From the NCBI GenBank assembly GCA_033675265.1, contig JAUJYZ010001422.1, forward strand, positions 475,001 to 539,000: DNA of 64,000 nt, written 5' to 3'. Source of the DNA: Actinostola sp. cb2023. Lineage: Eukaryota; Cnidaria; Anthozoa; Actiniaria; Actinostolidae. Shown here piece by piece: positions 29,001 to 44,049 of the stretch (the stretch's first letter is position 1; every line of letters begins with the position of its first letter). A program made the position numbers and the translations under genes. The notes beneath the pieces were generated by a model. The model had not been told where the DNA came from and did not search any database. It worked only from the letters and a program-made list of their open reading frames with translations.

Positions 29001-32000
29001 TTTGTTTCTCCCATACATTATACGTTAGGTAATTTTGATACCGACCATGCATCTCCAAATTCGTTGATTGTTCAGATTTGTTGACGTACAATCCTTGTCT
29101 TTCTTCAAAAAATGACATTGGAAAAGATTCTGGGCAGCTAGAACATCTAGTAAGGCGAAAAATTAGAAAAGACGATTTTCTGCCATACATTTACTGTATG
29201 GAAGTTGCTGCGCCATGTATCAGTTGAAAAACCATCTCCAAATTCGTTAAATGTCTAGATTTTTTTACCTACAATCCATGTCGTTCTTCAAAAAATGACA
29301 ATGGAAAAGATTCTGAGCAGCTACATCATCTAGTAAGGCAAAAAATTAGGAAAATCGATTTCTCCCATACATTTACTGCATTGAAATTTCCTACGTTAGG
29401 TAATTTTGAGACAACCATCTCCAAATTCTTTGAATGTCCAGATTTTTTGACGTCCAATCCATGTCTTTCTTCAAAAAATGACATTGGCAAAGATTCTGGG
29501 CAGCTGGAACATCTAGTGAGGCGAAAAATTAGAAAAGACGATTTTCTGCCATACATTTACTGTATGGAAATTGCTGCGCCATGTATTTTTGAAACAACCA
29601 TCTCCAAATTCGTTAAATATCCAGATTTTTTTACCTACAATCCATGTCTTTCTTCAACAAATGACAATGGAAAAGATTCTGAGCAGCTACATCATCTAGT
29701 AAGGCAAAAAATTAGGAAAATCGATTTCTCCCATACATTTACTGTATTGAAATGTCCTACGTTAGGTAATTTTGAGACAACCATCTCCAAATTCGTTGAT
29801 TGTCCAGATTTTTTGACGTCCAATCCATGTCTTTCTTCAAAAAATGACATTGGCAAAGATTCTGGGCAGCTGGAACATCTAGTAAGGCGAAAAATTAGAA
29901 AAAACGATTTTCTGCCATACATTTACTGTATGGAAATTGCTGCGCCATGTATTTTTGAAACAACCATCTCCAAATTCGTTAAATGTCCAGATTTTTTTAC
30001 CTACAATCCATGTCTTTCTTCAAAAAATGACATTGGAAAAGATTTTGAACAGCTACATCATCTAGTAAGGCGAAAAATTAGAAAAGACGATTTTCTGCCA
30101 TACATTTACTGTATGGAAATTGCTGCGCCATGTATTTTTGATATAACCATCTCCAAATTCGTTGATTGTCCAGAATTTTTAACGTTCAATCCTTGTCTTT
30201 CTTCAAAAAATGACATTGGAAAAGATTCTGAGCAGCTACATCATCTAGTAAGCTAGCAAAAAATTAGGAAAATCGATTTCTCCCATACATTTACTGCATT
30301 GAAATTTCCTACGTTAGGTAATTTTGAGACAACCATCTCCAAATTCGTTGATTGTCCAGATTTTTTGACGTCCAATCCATGTCTTTCTTCAAAAAATGAC
30401 ATTGGCAAAGATTCTGGGCAGCTGGAACATCTAGTAAGGCAAAAAAATTAGAAAAAACGATTTTCTGCCATACATTTACTGTATAGAAGTTGCTGCGCCA
30501 TGTATTTTTAAAACAACCATCTCCAAATTCGTTAAATGTCCAGATTTTTTTAACTACAATCCATGTCTTTCTTCAAAAAATGACATTGGCAAAGATTCTG
30601 GGCAGCTGGAACATCTAGTAAAGCGAAAAATTAGAAAAGACGATTTTCTGCCATACATTTACTGTATGGAAATTGCTGCGCCATGTATTTTTGAAACAAC
30701 CATCTCCAAATTCGTTAAATGTCTAGATTTTTTTACCTACAATCCATGTCTTTCTTCAAAAAATGACATTGGAAAAGATTGTGAGCAGCTACTTCATCTA
30801 GTAAGGCAAAAAATTAGGAAAATCGATTTCTCCCATACATTTACTGCATTGAAATTTCCTACGTTAGGTTATTTTGAGACAACCATCTCCAAATTCGTTG
30901 ATTGTCCAGATTTTTTAACGTCCAATCCATGTCTTTCTTCAAAAAATGACATTGGCAAAGATTCTGGGCAGCTGGAACATCTAGTAAGGCGAAAAATTAG
31001 AAAAGACGATTTTCTGCCATACATTTACTGTATGGAAGTTGCTGCGCCATGTAATTTTGATACAACCATCTCCAAATTCGTTAAATGTCTAGATTTTTTT
31101 ACCTACAATCCATGTCGTTCTTCAAAAAATGACAATGGAAAAGATTCTGAGCAGCTACATCATCTAGTAAGGCAAAAAATTAGGAAAATCGATTTCTCCC
31201 ATACATTTACTGCATTGAAATGTCCTACGTAAGGTAATTTTGAGACAACCATCTCCAAATTCGTTGATTGTCCAGATTTTTTGACGTCCAATCCATGTCT
31301 TTCTTCAAAAAATGACATTGGAAAAGACTCTGGGCAGCGGGAACATCTAGTAAGACGAAAAATTAGAAAAGACGATTTTCTGCCATACATTTACTGTATG
31401 GAAGTTGCTGCGCCATGTATTTTTGATACAACCATCTCCAAATTCGTTAAATGTCTAGATTTTTTTACCTACAATCCATGTCGTTCTTCAAAAAATGACA
31501 ATGGAAAAGATTCTGAGCAGCTACATCATCTAGTAAGGCAAAAAATTAGGAAAATCGATTTCTCCCATACATTTACTGCATTGAAATGTCCTACGTAAGG
31601 TAATTTTGAGACAACCATCTCCAAATTCGTTGATTGTCCAGATTTTTTGACGTCCAATCCATGTCTTTCTTCAAAAAATGACATTGGAAAAGACTCTGGG
31701 CAGCGGGAACATCTAGTAAGACGAAAAATTAGAAAAGACGATTTTCTGCCATACATTTACTGTATGGAAGTTGCTGCGCCATGTATTTTTGATACAACCA
31801 TCTCCAAATTCGTTAAATGTCTAGATTTTTTTACCTACAATCCATGTCGTTCTTCAAAAAATGACAATGGAAAAGATTCTGAGCAGCTACATCATCTAGT
31901 AAGGCAAAAAATTAGGAAAATCGATTTCTCCCATACATTTACTGCATTAAAATTTCCTACGTTAGGTTATTTTGAGACAACCATCTCCAAATTCGTTGAT

Positions 32001-35000
32001 TGTCCAGATTTTTTTACCTACAATCCATGTCATTCTTAAAAAAATGACATTGGCAAAGATTCTGGGCAGCTGGAACATCTAGTAAAGCGAAAAATTAGAA
32101 AAGACGATTTTCTGCCATACATTTACTGTATGGAAATTGCTGCGCCATGTATTTTTGAAACAACCATCTCCAAATTCGTTAAATGTCTAGATTTTTTTAC
32201 CTACAATCCATGTCTTTCTTCAAAAAATGACATTGGAAAAGATTCTGAGCAGCTACTTCATCTAGTAAGGCAAAAAATTAGGAAAATCGATTTCTCCCAT
32301 ACATTTACTGCATTGAAATTTCCTACGTTAGGTTATTTTGAGACAACCATCTCCAAATTCGTTGATTGTCCAGATTTTTTAACGTCCAATCCATGTCTTT
32401 CTTCAAAAAATGACATTGGCAAAGATTCTGGGCAGCTGGAACATCTAGTAAGGCGAAAAATTAGAAAAGACGATTTTCTGCCATACATTTACTGTATGGA
32501 AGTTGCTGCGCCATGTATTTTTGATACAACCATCTCCAAATTCGTTAAATGTCTAGATTTTTTTACCTACAATCCATGTCGTTCTTCAAAAAATGACAAT
32601 GGAAAAGATTCTGAGCAGCTACATCATCTAGTAAGGCAAAAAATTAGGAAAATCGATTTCTCCCATACATTTACTGCATTGAAATGTCCTACGTAAGGTA
32701 ATTTTGAGACAACCATCTCCAAATTCGTTGATTGTCCAGATTTTTTGACGTCCAATCCATGTCTTTCTTCAAAAAATGACATTGGAAAAGACTCTGGGCA
32801 GCGGGAACATCTAGTAAGACGAAAAATTAGAAAAGACGATTTTCTGCCATACATTTACTGTATGGAAGTTGCTGCGCCATGTATTTTTGATACAACCATC
32901 TCCAAATTCGTTAAATGTCTAGATTTTTTTACCTACAATCCATGTCGTTCTTCAAAAAATGACAATGGAAAAGATTCTGAGCAGCTACATCATCTAGTAA
33001 GGCAAAAAATTAGGAAAATCGATTTTTCTCCCATACATTTACTGCATTAAAATTTCCTACGTTAGGTTATTTTGAGACAACCATCTCCAAATTCGTTAAA
33101 TGTCCAGATTTTTTTACCTACAATCCATGTCATTCTTAAAAAAAATGACATTGGCAAAGATTCTGGGCAGCTGGAACATCTAGTAAAGCGAAAAATTAGA
33201 AAAGACGATTTTCTGCCATACATTTACTGTATGGAAATTGCTGCGCCATGTATTTTTGAAACAACCATCTCCAAATTCGTTAAATGTCTAGATTTTTTTT
33301 TACCTACAATCCATGTCTTTCTTCAAAAAATGACATTGGAAAAGATTCTGAGCAGCTACTTCATCTAGTAAGGCAAAAAATTAGGAAAATCGATTTCTCC
33401 CATACATTTACTGCATTGAAATTTCCTACGTTAGGTAATTTTGAGACAAACCATCTCCAAATTCGTTGATTGTCCAGATTTTTTAACGTCCAATCCATGT
33501 CTTTCTTCAAAAAATGTCATTGGCAAAGATTCTGGGCAGCTGGAACATCTAGTAAGGCGAAAAATTAGAAAAGACGATTTTCTGCCATACATTTACTGTA
33601 TGGAAGTTGCTGCGCCATGTATTTTTGAAACAACCATCTCCAAATTCGTTAAATGTCTAGATTTTTTTACCTACAATCCATGTCTTTCTTCAAAAAATGA
33701 CATTGGAAAAGATTCTGAGCAGCTACTTCATCTAGTAAGGCAAAAAATTAGGAAAATCGATTTCTCCCATACATTTACTGCATTGAAATTTCCTACGTTA
33801 GGTAATTTTGAGACAACCATCTCCAAATTCGTTGATTGTCCAGATTTTTTAACGTCCAATCCATGTCTTTCTTCAAAAATGTCATTGGCAAAGATTCTGG
33901 GCAGCTGGAACATCTAGTAAGGCGAAAAAAATTAGAAAAGACGATTTTCTGCCATACATTTACTGTATGGAAATTGCTGCGCCATGTATTTTTGAAACAT
34001 CCATCTCCAAATTCGTTGATTGTCCAGATTTTTTAACGTCCAATCCATGTCTTTCTTCAAAAAATGACATTGGCAAAGATTCTGGGCAGCTGGAACATCT
34101 AGTAAGGCGAAAAATTAGAAAAGACGATTTTCTGCCATACATTTACTGTATGGAAGTTGCTGCGCCATGTATTTTGAAACAACCATCTCCAAATTCGTTA
34201 AATGTCTAGATTTTTTTACCTACAATCCATGTCTTTCTTCAAAAAATGACATTGGAAAAGATTCTGAGCAGCTACTTCATCTAGTTAGGCAAAAAATTAG
34301 GAAAATCGATTTCTCCCATACATTTACTGCATTGAAATTTCCTACGTTAGGTAATTTTGAGACAACCATCTCCAAATTCGTTGATTGTCCAGATTTTTTG
34401 ACGTCCAATCCATGTCTTTCTTCAAAAAATGACATTGGCAAAGATTCTGGGCAGCTGGAACATCTAGTAAGGCGAAAAAAATTAGAAAAGACGATTTTCT
34501 GCCATACATTTACTGTATGGAAGTTACTGCGCCATGTATTTTTGATACAACCATCTCCACATTCGTTGATTGTCCAGATTTTTTGACGTACAATCCTTGT
34601 CTTTCTTCAAAAAATGACATTGGCAAAGATTCTGGGCAGCTGGAATATCTAGTAAGGCGAAAAATTAGAAAAAAGACGATTTTCTGCCATACATTTACTG
34701 TATGGAAGTTGCTGCGCCATGTATTTTTGAAACAACCATCTCCAAATTCGTTAAATGTCTATATTTTTTTACCTACAATCCATGTCGTTCTTCAAAAAAT
34801 GACAATGGAAAAGATTCTGAGCAGCTACATCATCTAGTAAGGCAAAAAATTAGGAAAATCGATTTCTCCCATACATTTACTGCATTGAAATGTCCTACGT
34901 TAGGTAATTTTGAGACAACCATCTCCAAATTCGTTGATTGTCCAGATTTTTTGACGTCCAATCCATGTCTTTCTTCAAAAAATGACATTGGCAAAGATTC

Positions 35001-38000
35001 TGGGCAGCTGGAACATCTAGTAAGGCGAAAAATTAGAAAAGACGATTTTCTGCCATACATTTACTGTATGGAAGTTGCTGCGCCATGTATTTTTGATACA
35101 ACCATCTCCACATTCGTTGATTGTCCAGATTTTTTGACGTACAATCCTTGTCTTTCTTCAAAAAATGACATTGGCAAAGATTCTGGGCAGCTGGAATATC
35201 TAGTAAAGGCGAAAAATTAGAAAAGACGATTTTCTGCCATACATTTACTGTATGGAAGTTGCTGCGCCATGTATTTTTGAAACAACCATCTCCAAATTCG
35301 TTAAATGTCTATATTTTTTTTTCCTACAATCCATGTCGTTCTTCAAAAAATGACAATGGAAAAGATTCTGAGCAGGTACATCATCTAGTAAGGCAAAAAA
35401 TTAGGAAAATCGATTTCTCCCATACATTTACTGCATTGAAATTTCCTACGTAAGGTAATTTTGAGACAACCATCTCCAAATTCTTTGAATGTCCAGATTT
35501 TTTGACGTGCAATCCATGTCTTTCTTCAAAAAATGACATTGGCAAAGATTCTGGGCAGCTGGAACATCTAGTAAGGCGAAAAATTAGAAAAGACGATTTT
35601 CTGCCATACATTTACTGTATGGAAATTGCTGCGCCATGTATTTTTGAAACAACCATCTCCAAATTCGTTAAATGTGTCTAGATTTTTTTACCTACAATCC
35701 ATGTCTTTCTTCAAAAAATGACATTGGAAAAGATTCTGAGCAGCTACTTCATCTAGTTAGGCAAAAAATTAGGAAAATCGATTTCTCCCATACATTTACA
35801 GCATTGAAATTTCCTACGTTAGGTAATTTTGAGACAACCATCTCCAATTCGTTGATTGTCCAGATTTTTTTAACGTCCAATCCATGTCTTTCTTCAAAAA
35901 ATGACATTGGCAAAGATTCTGGGCAGCTGGAACATGTAGTAAGGCGAAAAATTAGAAAAGACGATTTTCTGCCATACATTTACTGTATGGAAGTTGCTGC
36001 GCCATGTATTTTTGAAACAACCATCTCCAAATTCGTTAAATGTCTAGATTTTTTTACCTACAATCCATGTCTTTCTTCAAAAAATGACATTGGAAAAGAT
36101 TCTGAGCAGCTACTTCATCTAGTTAGGCAAAAAATTAGGAAAATCGATTTCTCCCATACATTTACTGCATGAAATGAAATGTCCTACGTAAGGTAATTTT
36201 GAGACAACCATCTCCAAATTCGTTGATTGTCCAGATTTTTTGACGTCCAATCCATGTCTTTCTTCAAAAAATGACATTGGAAAAGACTCTGGGCAGCGGG
36301 AACATCTAGTAAGACGAAAAATTAGAAAAGACGATTTTCTGCCATACATTTACTGTATGGAAGTTGCTGCGCCATGTATTTTTGATACAACCATCTCCAA
36401 ATTCGTTAAATGTCTAGATTTTTTTACCTACAATCCATGTCGTTCTTCAAAAAATGACAATGGAAAAGATTCTGAGCAGCTACATCATCTAGTAAGGCAA
36501 AAAATTAGGAAAATCGATTTCTCCCATACATTTACTGCATTAAAATTTCCTACGTTAGGTTATTTTGAGACAACCATCTCCAAATTCGTTAAATGTCCAG
36601 ATTTTTTTACCTACAATCCATGTCATTCTTAAAAAAATGACATTGGCAAAGATTCTGGGCAGCTGGAACATCTAGTAAAGCGAAAAATTAGAAAAGACGA
36701 TTTTCTGCCATACATTTACTGTATGGAAATTGCTGCGCCATGTATTTTTGAAACAACCATCTCCAAATTCGTTAAATGTCTAGATTTTTTTACCTACAAT
36801 CCATGTCTTTCTTCAAAAAATGACATTGGAAAAGATTCTGAGCAGCTACTTCATCTAGTAAGGCAAAAAATTAGGAAAATCGATTTCTCCCATACATTTA
36901 CTGCATTGAAATTTCCTACGTTAGGTAATTTTGAGACAACCATTTCCAAATTCGTTGATTGTCCAGATTTTTTAACGTCCAATCCATGTCTTTCTTCAAA
37001 AAATGTCATTGGCAAAGATTCTGGGCAGCTGGAACATCTAGTAAGGAAAAAAATTAGAAAAGACGATTTTCTGCCATACATTTACTGTATGGAAGTTGCT
37101 GCGCCATGTATTTTTGATACAACCATCTCCAAATTCGTTAAATGTCTAGATTTTTTTACCTACAATCCATGTGTCGTTCTTCAAAAAATGACAATGGAAA
37201 AGATTCTGAGCAGCTACATCATCTAGTAAGGCAAAAAATTAGGAAAATCGATTTCTCCCATACATTTACTGCATTGAAATGTCCTACGTAAGGTAATTTT
37301 GAGACAACCATCTCCAAATTCGTTGATTGTCCAGATTTTTTGACGTCCAATCCATGTCTTTCTTCAAAAAATGACATTGGAAAAGATTCTGGGCAGCTGG
37401 AACATCTAGTAAGGCGAAAAATTAGAAAAGACGATTTTCTGCCATACATTTACTGTATGGAAGTTGCTGCGCCATGTATTTTTGATACAACCATCTCCAA
37501 ATTCGTTAAATGTCTAGATTTTTTTACCTACAATCCATGTCGTTCTTCAAAAAATGACAATGGAAAAGATTCTGAGCAGCTACATCATCTAGTAAGGCAA
37601 AAAATTAGGAAAATCGATTTCTCCCATACATTTACTGCATTGAAATTTCCTACGTTAGGTTATTTTGAGGACAACCATCTCCAAATTCGTTAAATGTCCA
37701 GATTTTTTTTACCTACAATCCATGTCATTCTTTAAAAAAATGACATTGGCAAAGATTCTGGGCAGCTGGAACATCTAGTAAAGCGAAAAATTAGAAAAGA
37801 CGATTTTCTGCCATACATTTACTGTATGGAAGTTGCTGCGCCATGTATTTTTGAAACAACCATCTCCAAATTCGTTAAATGTCTAGATTTTTTTACCTAC
37901 AATCCATGTCTTTCTTCAAAAAATGACATTGGAAAAGATTCTGAGCAGCTACTTCATCTAGTAAGGCAAAAAAATTAGGAAAATCGATTTTCTCCCATAC

Positions 38001-38689
38001 ATTTACTGCATTGAAATTTCCTACGTTAGGTATTTTTGAGACAACCATCTCCAAATTCGTTGATTGTCCAGATTTTTTTAACGTCCAATCCATGTCTTTC
38101 TTCAAAAAATGACATTGGCAAAGATTCTGGGCAGCTGGAACATCTAGTAAGGCGAAAAATTAGAAAAGACGATTTTCTGCCATACATTTACTGTATGGAA
38201 GTTGCTGCGCCATGTATTTTTGAAACAACCATCTCCAAATTCGTTAAATGTCTAGATTTTTTTACCTACAATCCATGTCTTTCTTCAAAAAATGACATTG
38301 GAAAAGATTCTGAGCAGCTACTTCATCTAGTAAGGCAAAAAATTAGGAAAATCGATTTCTCCCATACATTTACTGCATTGAAATTTCCTACGTTAGGTAA
38401 TTTTGAGACAACCATCTCCAAATTCGTTGATTGTCCAGATTTTTTAACGTCCAATCCATGTCTTTCTTCCAAAAATGTCATTGGCAAAGATTCTGGGCAG
38501 CTGGAACATCTAGTAAGGCGAAAAATTAGAAAAGACGATTTTCTGCCATACATTTACTGTATGGAAATTGCTGCGCCATGTATTTTTGAAACATCCATCT
38601 CCAAATTCGTTGATTGTCCAGATTTTTTTAACGTCCAATCCATGTCTTTCTTCAAAAAATGACATTGGCAAAGATTCTGGGCAGCTGGA

Positions 38690-41600
38690 ACATGTAGTAA
38701 GGCGAAAAATTAGAAAAGACGATTTTCTGCCATACATTTACTGTATGGAAGTTGCTGCGCCATGTATTTTTGAAACAACCATCTCCAAATTCGTTAAATG
38801 TCTAGATTTTTTTACTTACAATCCATGTCTTTCTTCAAAAAATGACATTGGAAAAGATTCTGAGCAGCTACTTCATCTAGTTAGGCAAAAAATTAGGAAA
38901 ATCGATTTCTCCCATACATTTACTGCATTGAAATTTCCTACGTTAGGTAATTTTGAGACAACCATCTCCAAATTCGTTGATTGTCCAGATTTTTTGACGT
39001 CCAATCCATGTCTTTCTTCAAAAAATGACATTGGCAAAGATTCTGGGCAGCTGGAACATCTAGTAAGGCGAAAAATTAGAAAAGACGATTTTCTGCCATA
39101 CATTTACTGTATGGAAGTTACTGCGCCATGTATTTTTGATACAACCATCTCCACATTCGTTGATTGTCCAGATTTTTTGACGTACAATCCTTGTCTTTCT
39201 TCAAAAAATGACATTGGCAAAGATTCTGGGCAGCTGGAATATCTAGTAAGGCGAAAAATTAGAAAAGACGATTTTCTGCCATACATTTACTGTATGGAAG
39301 TTGCTGCGCCATGTATTTTTGAAACAACCATCTCCAAATTCGTTAAATGTCTATATTTTTTTACCTACAATCCATGTCGTTCTTCAAAAAATGACAATGG
39401 AAAAGATTCTGAGCAGCTACATCATCTAGTAAGGCAAAAAATTAGGAAAATCGATTTCTCCCATACATTTACTGCATTGAAATGTCCTACGTTAGGTAAT
39501 TTTGAGACAACCATCTCCAAATTCGTTGATTGTCCAGATTTTTTGACGTCCAATCCATGTCTTTCTTCAAAAAATGACATTGGCAAAGATTCTGGGCAGC
39601 TGGAACATCTAGTAAGGCGAAAAATTAGAAAAGACGATTTTCTGCCATACATTTACTGTATGGAAGTTGCTGCGCCATGTATTTTTGATACAACCATCTC
39701 CACATTCGTTGATTGTCCAGATTTTTTGACGTACAATCCTTGTCTTTCTTCAAAAAATGACATTGGCAAAGATTCTGGGCAGCTGGAATATCTAGTAAAG
39801 GCGAAAAATTAGAAAAGACGATTTTCTGCCATACATTTACTGTATGGAAGTTGCTGCGCCATGTATTTTTGAAACAACCATCTCCAAATTCGTTAAATGT
39901 CTATATTTTTTTTCCTACAATCCATGTCGTTCTTCAAAAAATGACAATGGAAAAGATTCTGAGCAGGTACATCATCTAGTAAGGCAAAAAAATTAGGAAA
40001 ATCGATTTCTCCCATACATTTACTGCATTGAAATTTCCTACGTAAGGTAATTTTGAGACAACCATCTCCAAATTCTTTGAATGTCCAGATTTTTTGACGT
40101 GCAATCCATGTCTTTCTTCAAAAAATGACATTGGCAAAGATTCTGGGCAGCTGGAACATCTAGTAAGGCGAAAAATTAGAAAAAGACGATTTTCTGCCAT
40201 ACATTTACTGTATGGAAATTGCTGCGCCATGTATTTTTGAAACAACCATCTCCAAATTCGTTAAATGTCTAGATTTTTTTACCTACAATCCATGTCTTTC
40301 TTCAAAAAATGACATTGGAAAAGATTCTGAGCAGCTACTTCATCTAGTTAGGCAAAAAATTAGGAAAATCGATTTCTCCCATACATTTACAGCATTGAAA
40401 TTTCCTACGTTAGGTAATTTTGAGACAACCATCTCCAAATTCGTTGATTGTCCAGATTTTTTAACGTCCAATCCATGTCTTTCTTCAAAAAATGACATTG
40501 GCAAAGATTCTGGGCAGCTGGAACATGTAGTAAGGCGAAAAATTAGAAAAGACGATTTTCTGCCATACATTTACTGTATGGAAGTTGCTGCGCCATGTAT
40601 TTTTGAAACAACCATCTCCAAATTCGTTAAATGTCTAGATTTTTTTACTTACAATCCATGTCTTTCTTCAAAAATGACATTGGAAAAGATTCTGAGCAGC
40701 TACTTCATCTAGTTAGGCAAAAAATTAGGAAAATCGATTTCTCCCATACATTTACTGCATTGAAATTTCCTACGTTAGGTAATTTTGAGACAACCATCTC
40801 CAAATTCGTTGATTGTCCAGATTTTTTGACGTCCAATCCATGTCTTTCTTCAAAAAATGACATTGGCAAAGATTCTGGGCAGCTGGAACATCTAGTAAGG
40901 CGAAAAATTAGAAAAGACGATTTTCTGCCATACATTTACTGTATGGAAGTTACTGCGCCATGTATTTTTGATACAACCATCTCCACATTCGTTGATTGTC
41001 CAGATTTTTTGACGTACAATCCTTGTCTTTCTTCAAAAAATGACATTGGCAAAGATTCTGGGCAGCTGGAATATCTAGTAAGGCGAAAAATTAGAAAAGA
41101 CGATTTTCTGCCATACATTTACTGTATGGAAGTTGCTGCGCCATGTATTTTTGAAACAACCATCTCCAAATTCGTTAAATGTCTATATTTTTTTACCTAC
41201 AATCCATGTCGTTCTTCAAAAAATGACAATGGAAAAGATTCTGAGCAGCTACATCATCTAGTAAGGCAAAAAATTAGGAAAATCGATTTCTCCCATACAT
41301 TTACTGCATTGAAATGTCCTACGTTAGGTAATTTTGAGACAACCATCTCCAAATTCGTTGATTGTCCAGATTTTTTGACGTCCAATCCATGTCTTTCTTC
41401 AAAAAATGACATTGGCAAAGATTCTGGGCAGCTGGAACATCTAGTAAGGCGAAAAATTAGAAAAGACGATTTTCTGCCATACATTTACTGTATGGAAGTT
41501 GCTGCGCCATGTATTTTTGATACAACCATCTCCACATTCGTTGATTGTCCAGATTTTTTGACGTACAATCCTTGTCTTTCTTCAAAAAATGACATTGGCA

Positions 41601-42050
41601 AAGATTCTGGGCAGCTGGAATATCTAGTAAAGGCGAAAAATTAGAAAAGACGATTTTCTGCCATACATTTACTGTATGGAAGTTGCTGCGCCATGTATTT
41701 TTGAAACAACCATCTCCAAATTCGTTAAATGTCTATATTTTTTTTCCTACAATCCATGTCGTTCTTCAAAAAATGACAATGGAAAAGATTCTGAGCAGGT
41801 ACATCATCTAGTAAGGCAAAAAATTAGGAAAATCGATTTCTCCCATACATTTACTGCATTGAAATTTCCTACGTAAGGTAATTTTGAGACAACCATCTCC
41901 AAATTCTTTGAATGTCCAGATTTTTTGACGTGCAATCCATGTCTTTCTTCAAAAAATGACATTGGCAAAGATTCTGGGCAGCTGGAACATCTAGTAAGGC
42001 GAAAAATTAGAAAAGACGATTTTCTGCCATACATTTACTGTATGGAAATT
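38690..42050. repeat. Two tandem ~1.83-kb higher-order repeats within the satellite
   Basis: Blocks beginning near 38,700 and 40,530 are nearly identical monomer by monomer. Diagnostic variants (gaagttactgcgcc, agctggaatatctagtaaag, gagcaggtacatc) recur at a spacing of 1,832 bp, ten monomers. Confidence 0.85.
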
Positions 42051-44049
42051 GCTGCGCCATGTATTTTTGAAACAACCATCTCCAAATTCGTTAAATGTCC
42101 AGATTTTTTTTACCTACAATCCATGTCTTACTTCAAAAAATGACATTGGCAAAGATTCTGGGCAGCTGGAACATCTAGTAAGGCGAAAAATTAGAAAAGA
42201 CGATTTTCTGCCATACATTTACTGTATGGAAATTGCTGCGCCATGTATTTTTGAAACAACCATCTCCAAATTCGTTAAATGTCCAGATTTTTTTACCTAC
42301 AATCCATGTCTTACTTCAAAAAATGACATTGGCAAAGATTCTGGGCAGCTGGAACATCTAGTAAGGCGAAAAATTAGAAAAGACGATTTTCTGCCATACA
42401 TTTACTGTATGGAAATTGCTGCGCCATGTATTTTTGAAACAACCATCTCCAAATTCGTTAAATGTCCAGATTTTTTTACCTACAATCCATGTCTTACTTC
42501 AAAAAATGACATTGGCAAAGATTCTGGGCAGCTGGAACATCTAGTAAGGCGAAAAATTAGAAAAGACGATTTTCTGCCATACATTTACTGTATGGAAATT
42601 GCTGCGCCATGTATTTTTGAAATAACCATCTCCAAATTCGTTAAATGTCTAGATTTTTTTACCTACAATCCATGTCTTTCTTCAAAAAATGACATTGGAA
42701 AAGATTCTGAGCAGCTACTTCATCTAGTTAGGCAAAAAATTAGGAAAATCGATTTCTCCCATACATTTACTGCATTGAAATTTCCTACGTTAGGTAATTT
42801 TGAGACAACCATCTCCAAATTCGTTGATTGTCCAGATTTTTTGACGTCCAATCCATGTCTTTCTTCAAAAAATGACATTGGCAAAGATTCTGGGCAGCTG
42901 GAACATCTAGTAAGGCGAAAAATTAGAAAAGACGATTTTCTGCCATACATTTACTGTATGGAAGTTGCTGCGCCATGTATTTTTGATACAACCATCTCCA
43001 CATTCGTTGATTGTCCAGATTTTTTGACGTACAATCCTTGTCTTTCTTCAAAAAATGACATTGGCAAAGATTCTGGGCAGCTGGAATATCTAGTAAAGGC
43101 GAAAAATTAGAAAAGACGATTTTCTGCCATACATTTACTGTATGGAAGTTGCTGCGCCATGTATTTTTGAAACAACCATCTCCAAATTCGTTAAATGTCT
43201 ATATTTTTTTTCCTACAATCCATGTCGTTCTTCAAAAAATGACAATGGAAAAGATTCTGAGCAGGTACATCATCTAGTAAGGCAAAAAATTAGGAAAATC
43301 GATTTCTCCCATACATTTACTGCATTGAAATTTCCTACGTAAGGTAATTTTGAGACAACCATCTCCAAATTCTTTGAATGTCCAGATTTTTTTGACGTGC
43401 AATCCATGTCTTTCTTCAAAAAATGACATTGGCAAAGATTCTGGGCAGCTGGAACATCTAGTAAGGCGAAAAATTAGAAAAGACGATTTTCTGCCATACA
43501 TTTACTGTATGGAAATTGCTGCGCCATGTATTTTTGAAACAACCATCTCCAAATTCGTTAAATGTCCAGATTTTTTTACCTACAATCCATGTCTTACTTC
43601 AAAAAATGACATTGGCAAAGATTCTGGGCAGCTGGAACATCTAGTAAGGCGAAAAATTAGAAAAGACGATTTTCTGCCATACATTTACTGTATGGAAATT
43701 GCTGCGCCATGTATTTTTGAAACAACCATCTCCAAATTCGTTAAATGTCCAGATTTTTTTACCTACAATCCATGTCTTACTTCAAAAAATGACATTGGCA
43801 AAGATTCTGGGCAGCTGGAACATCTAGTAAGGCGAAAAATTAGAAAAGACGATTTTCTGCCATACATTTACTGTATGGAAATTGCTGCGCCATGTATTTT
43901 TTGAAACAACCATCTCCAAATTCGTTAAATGTCCAGATTTTTTTTAACGTCCAATCCATGTCTTACTTCAAAAAATGACATTGGCAAAGATTCTGGGCAG
44001 CTGGAACATCTAGTAAGGCAAAAAATTAGAAAAGACGATTTTCTGCCAT

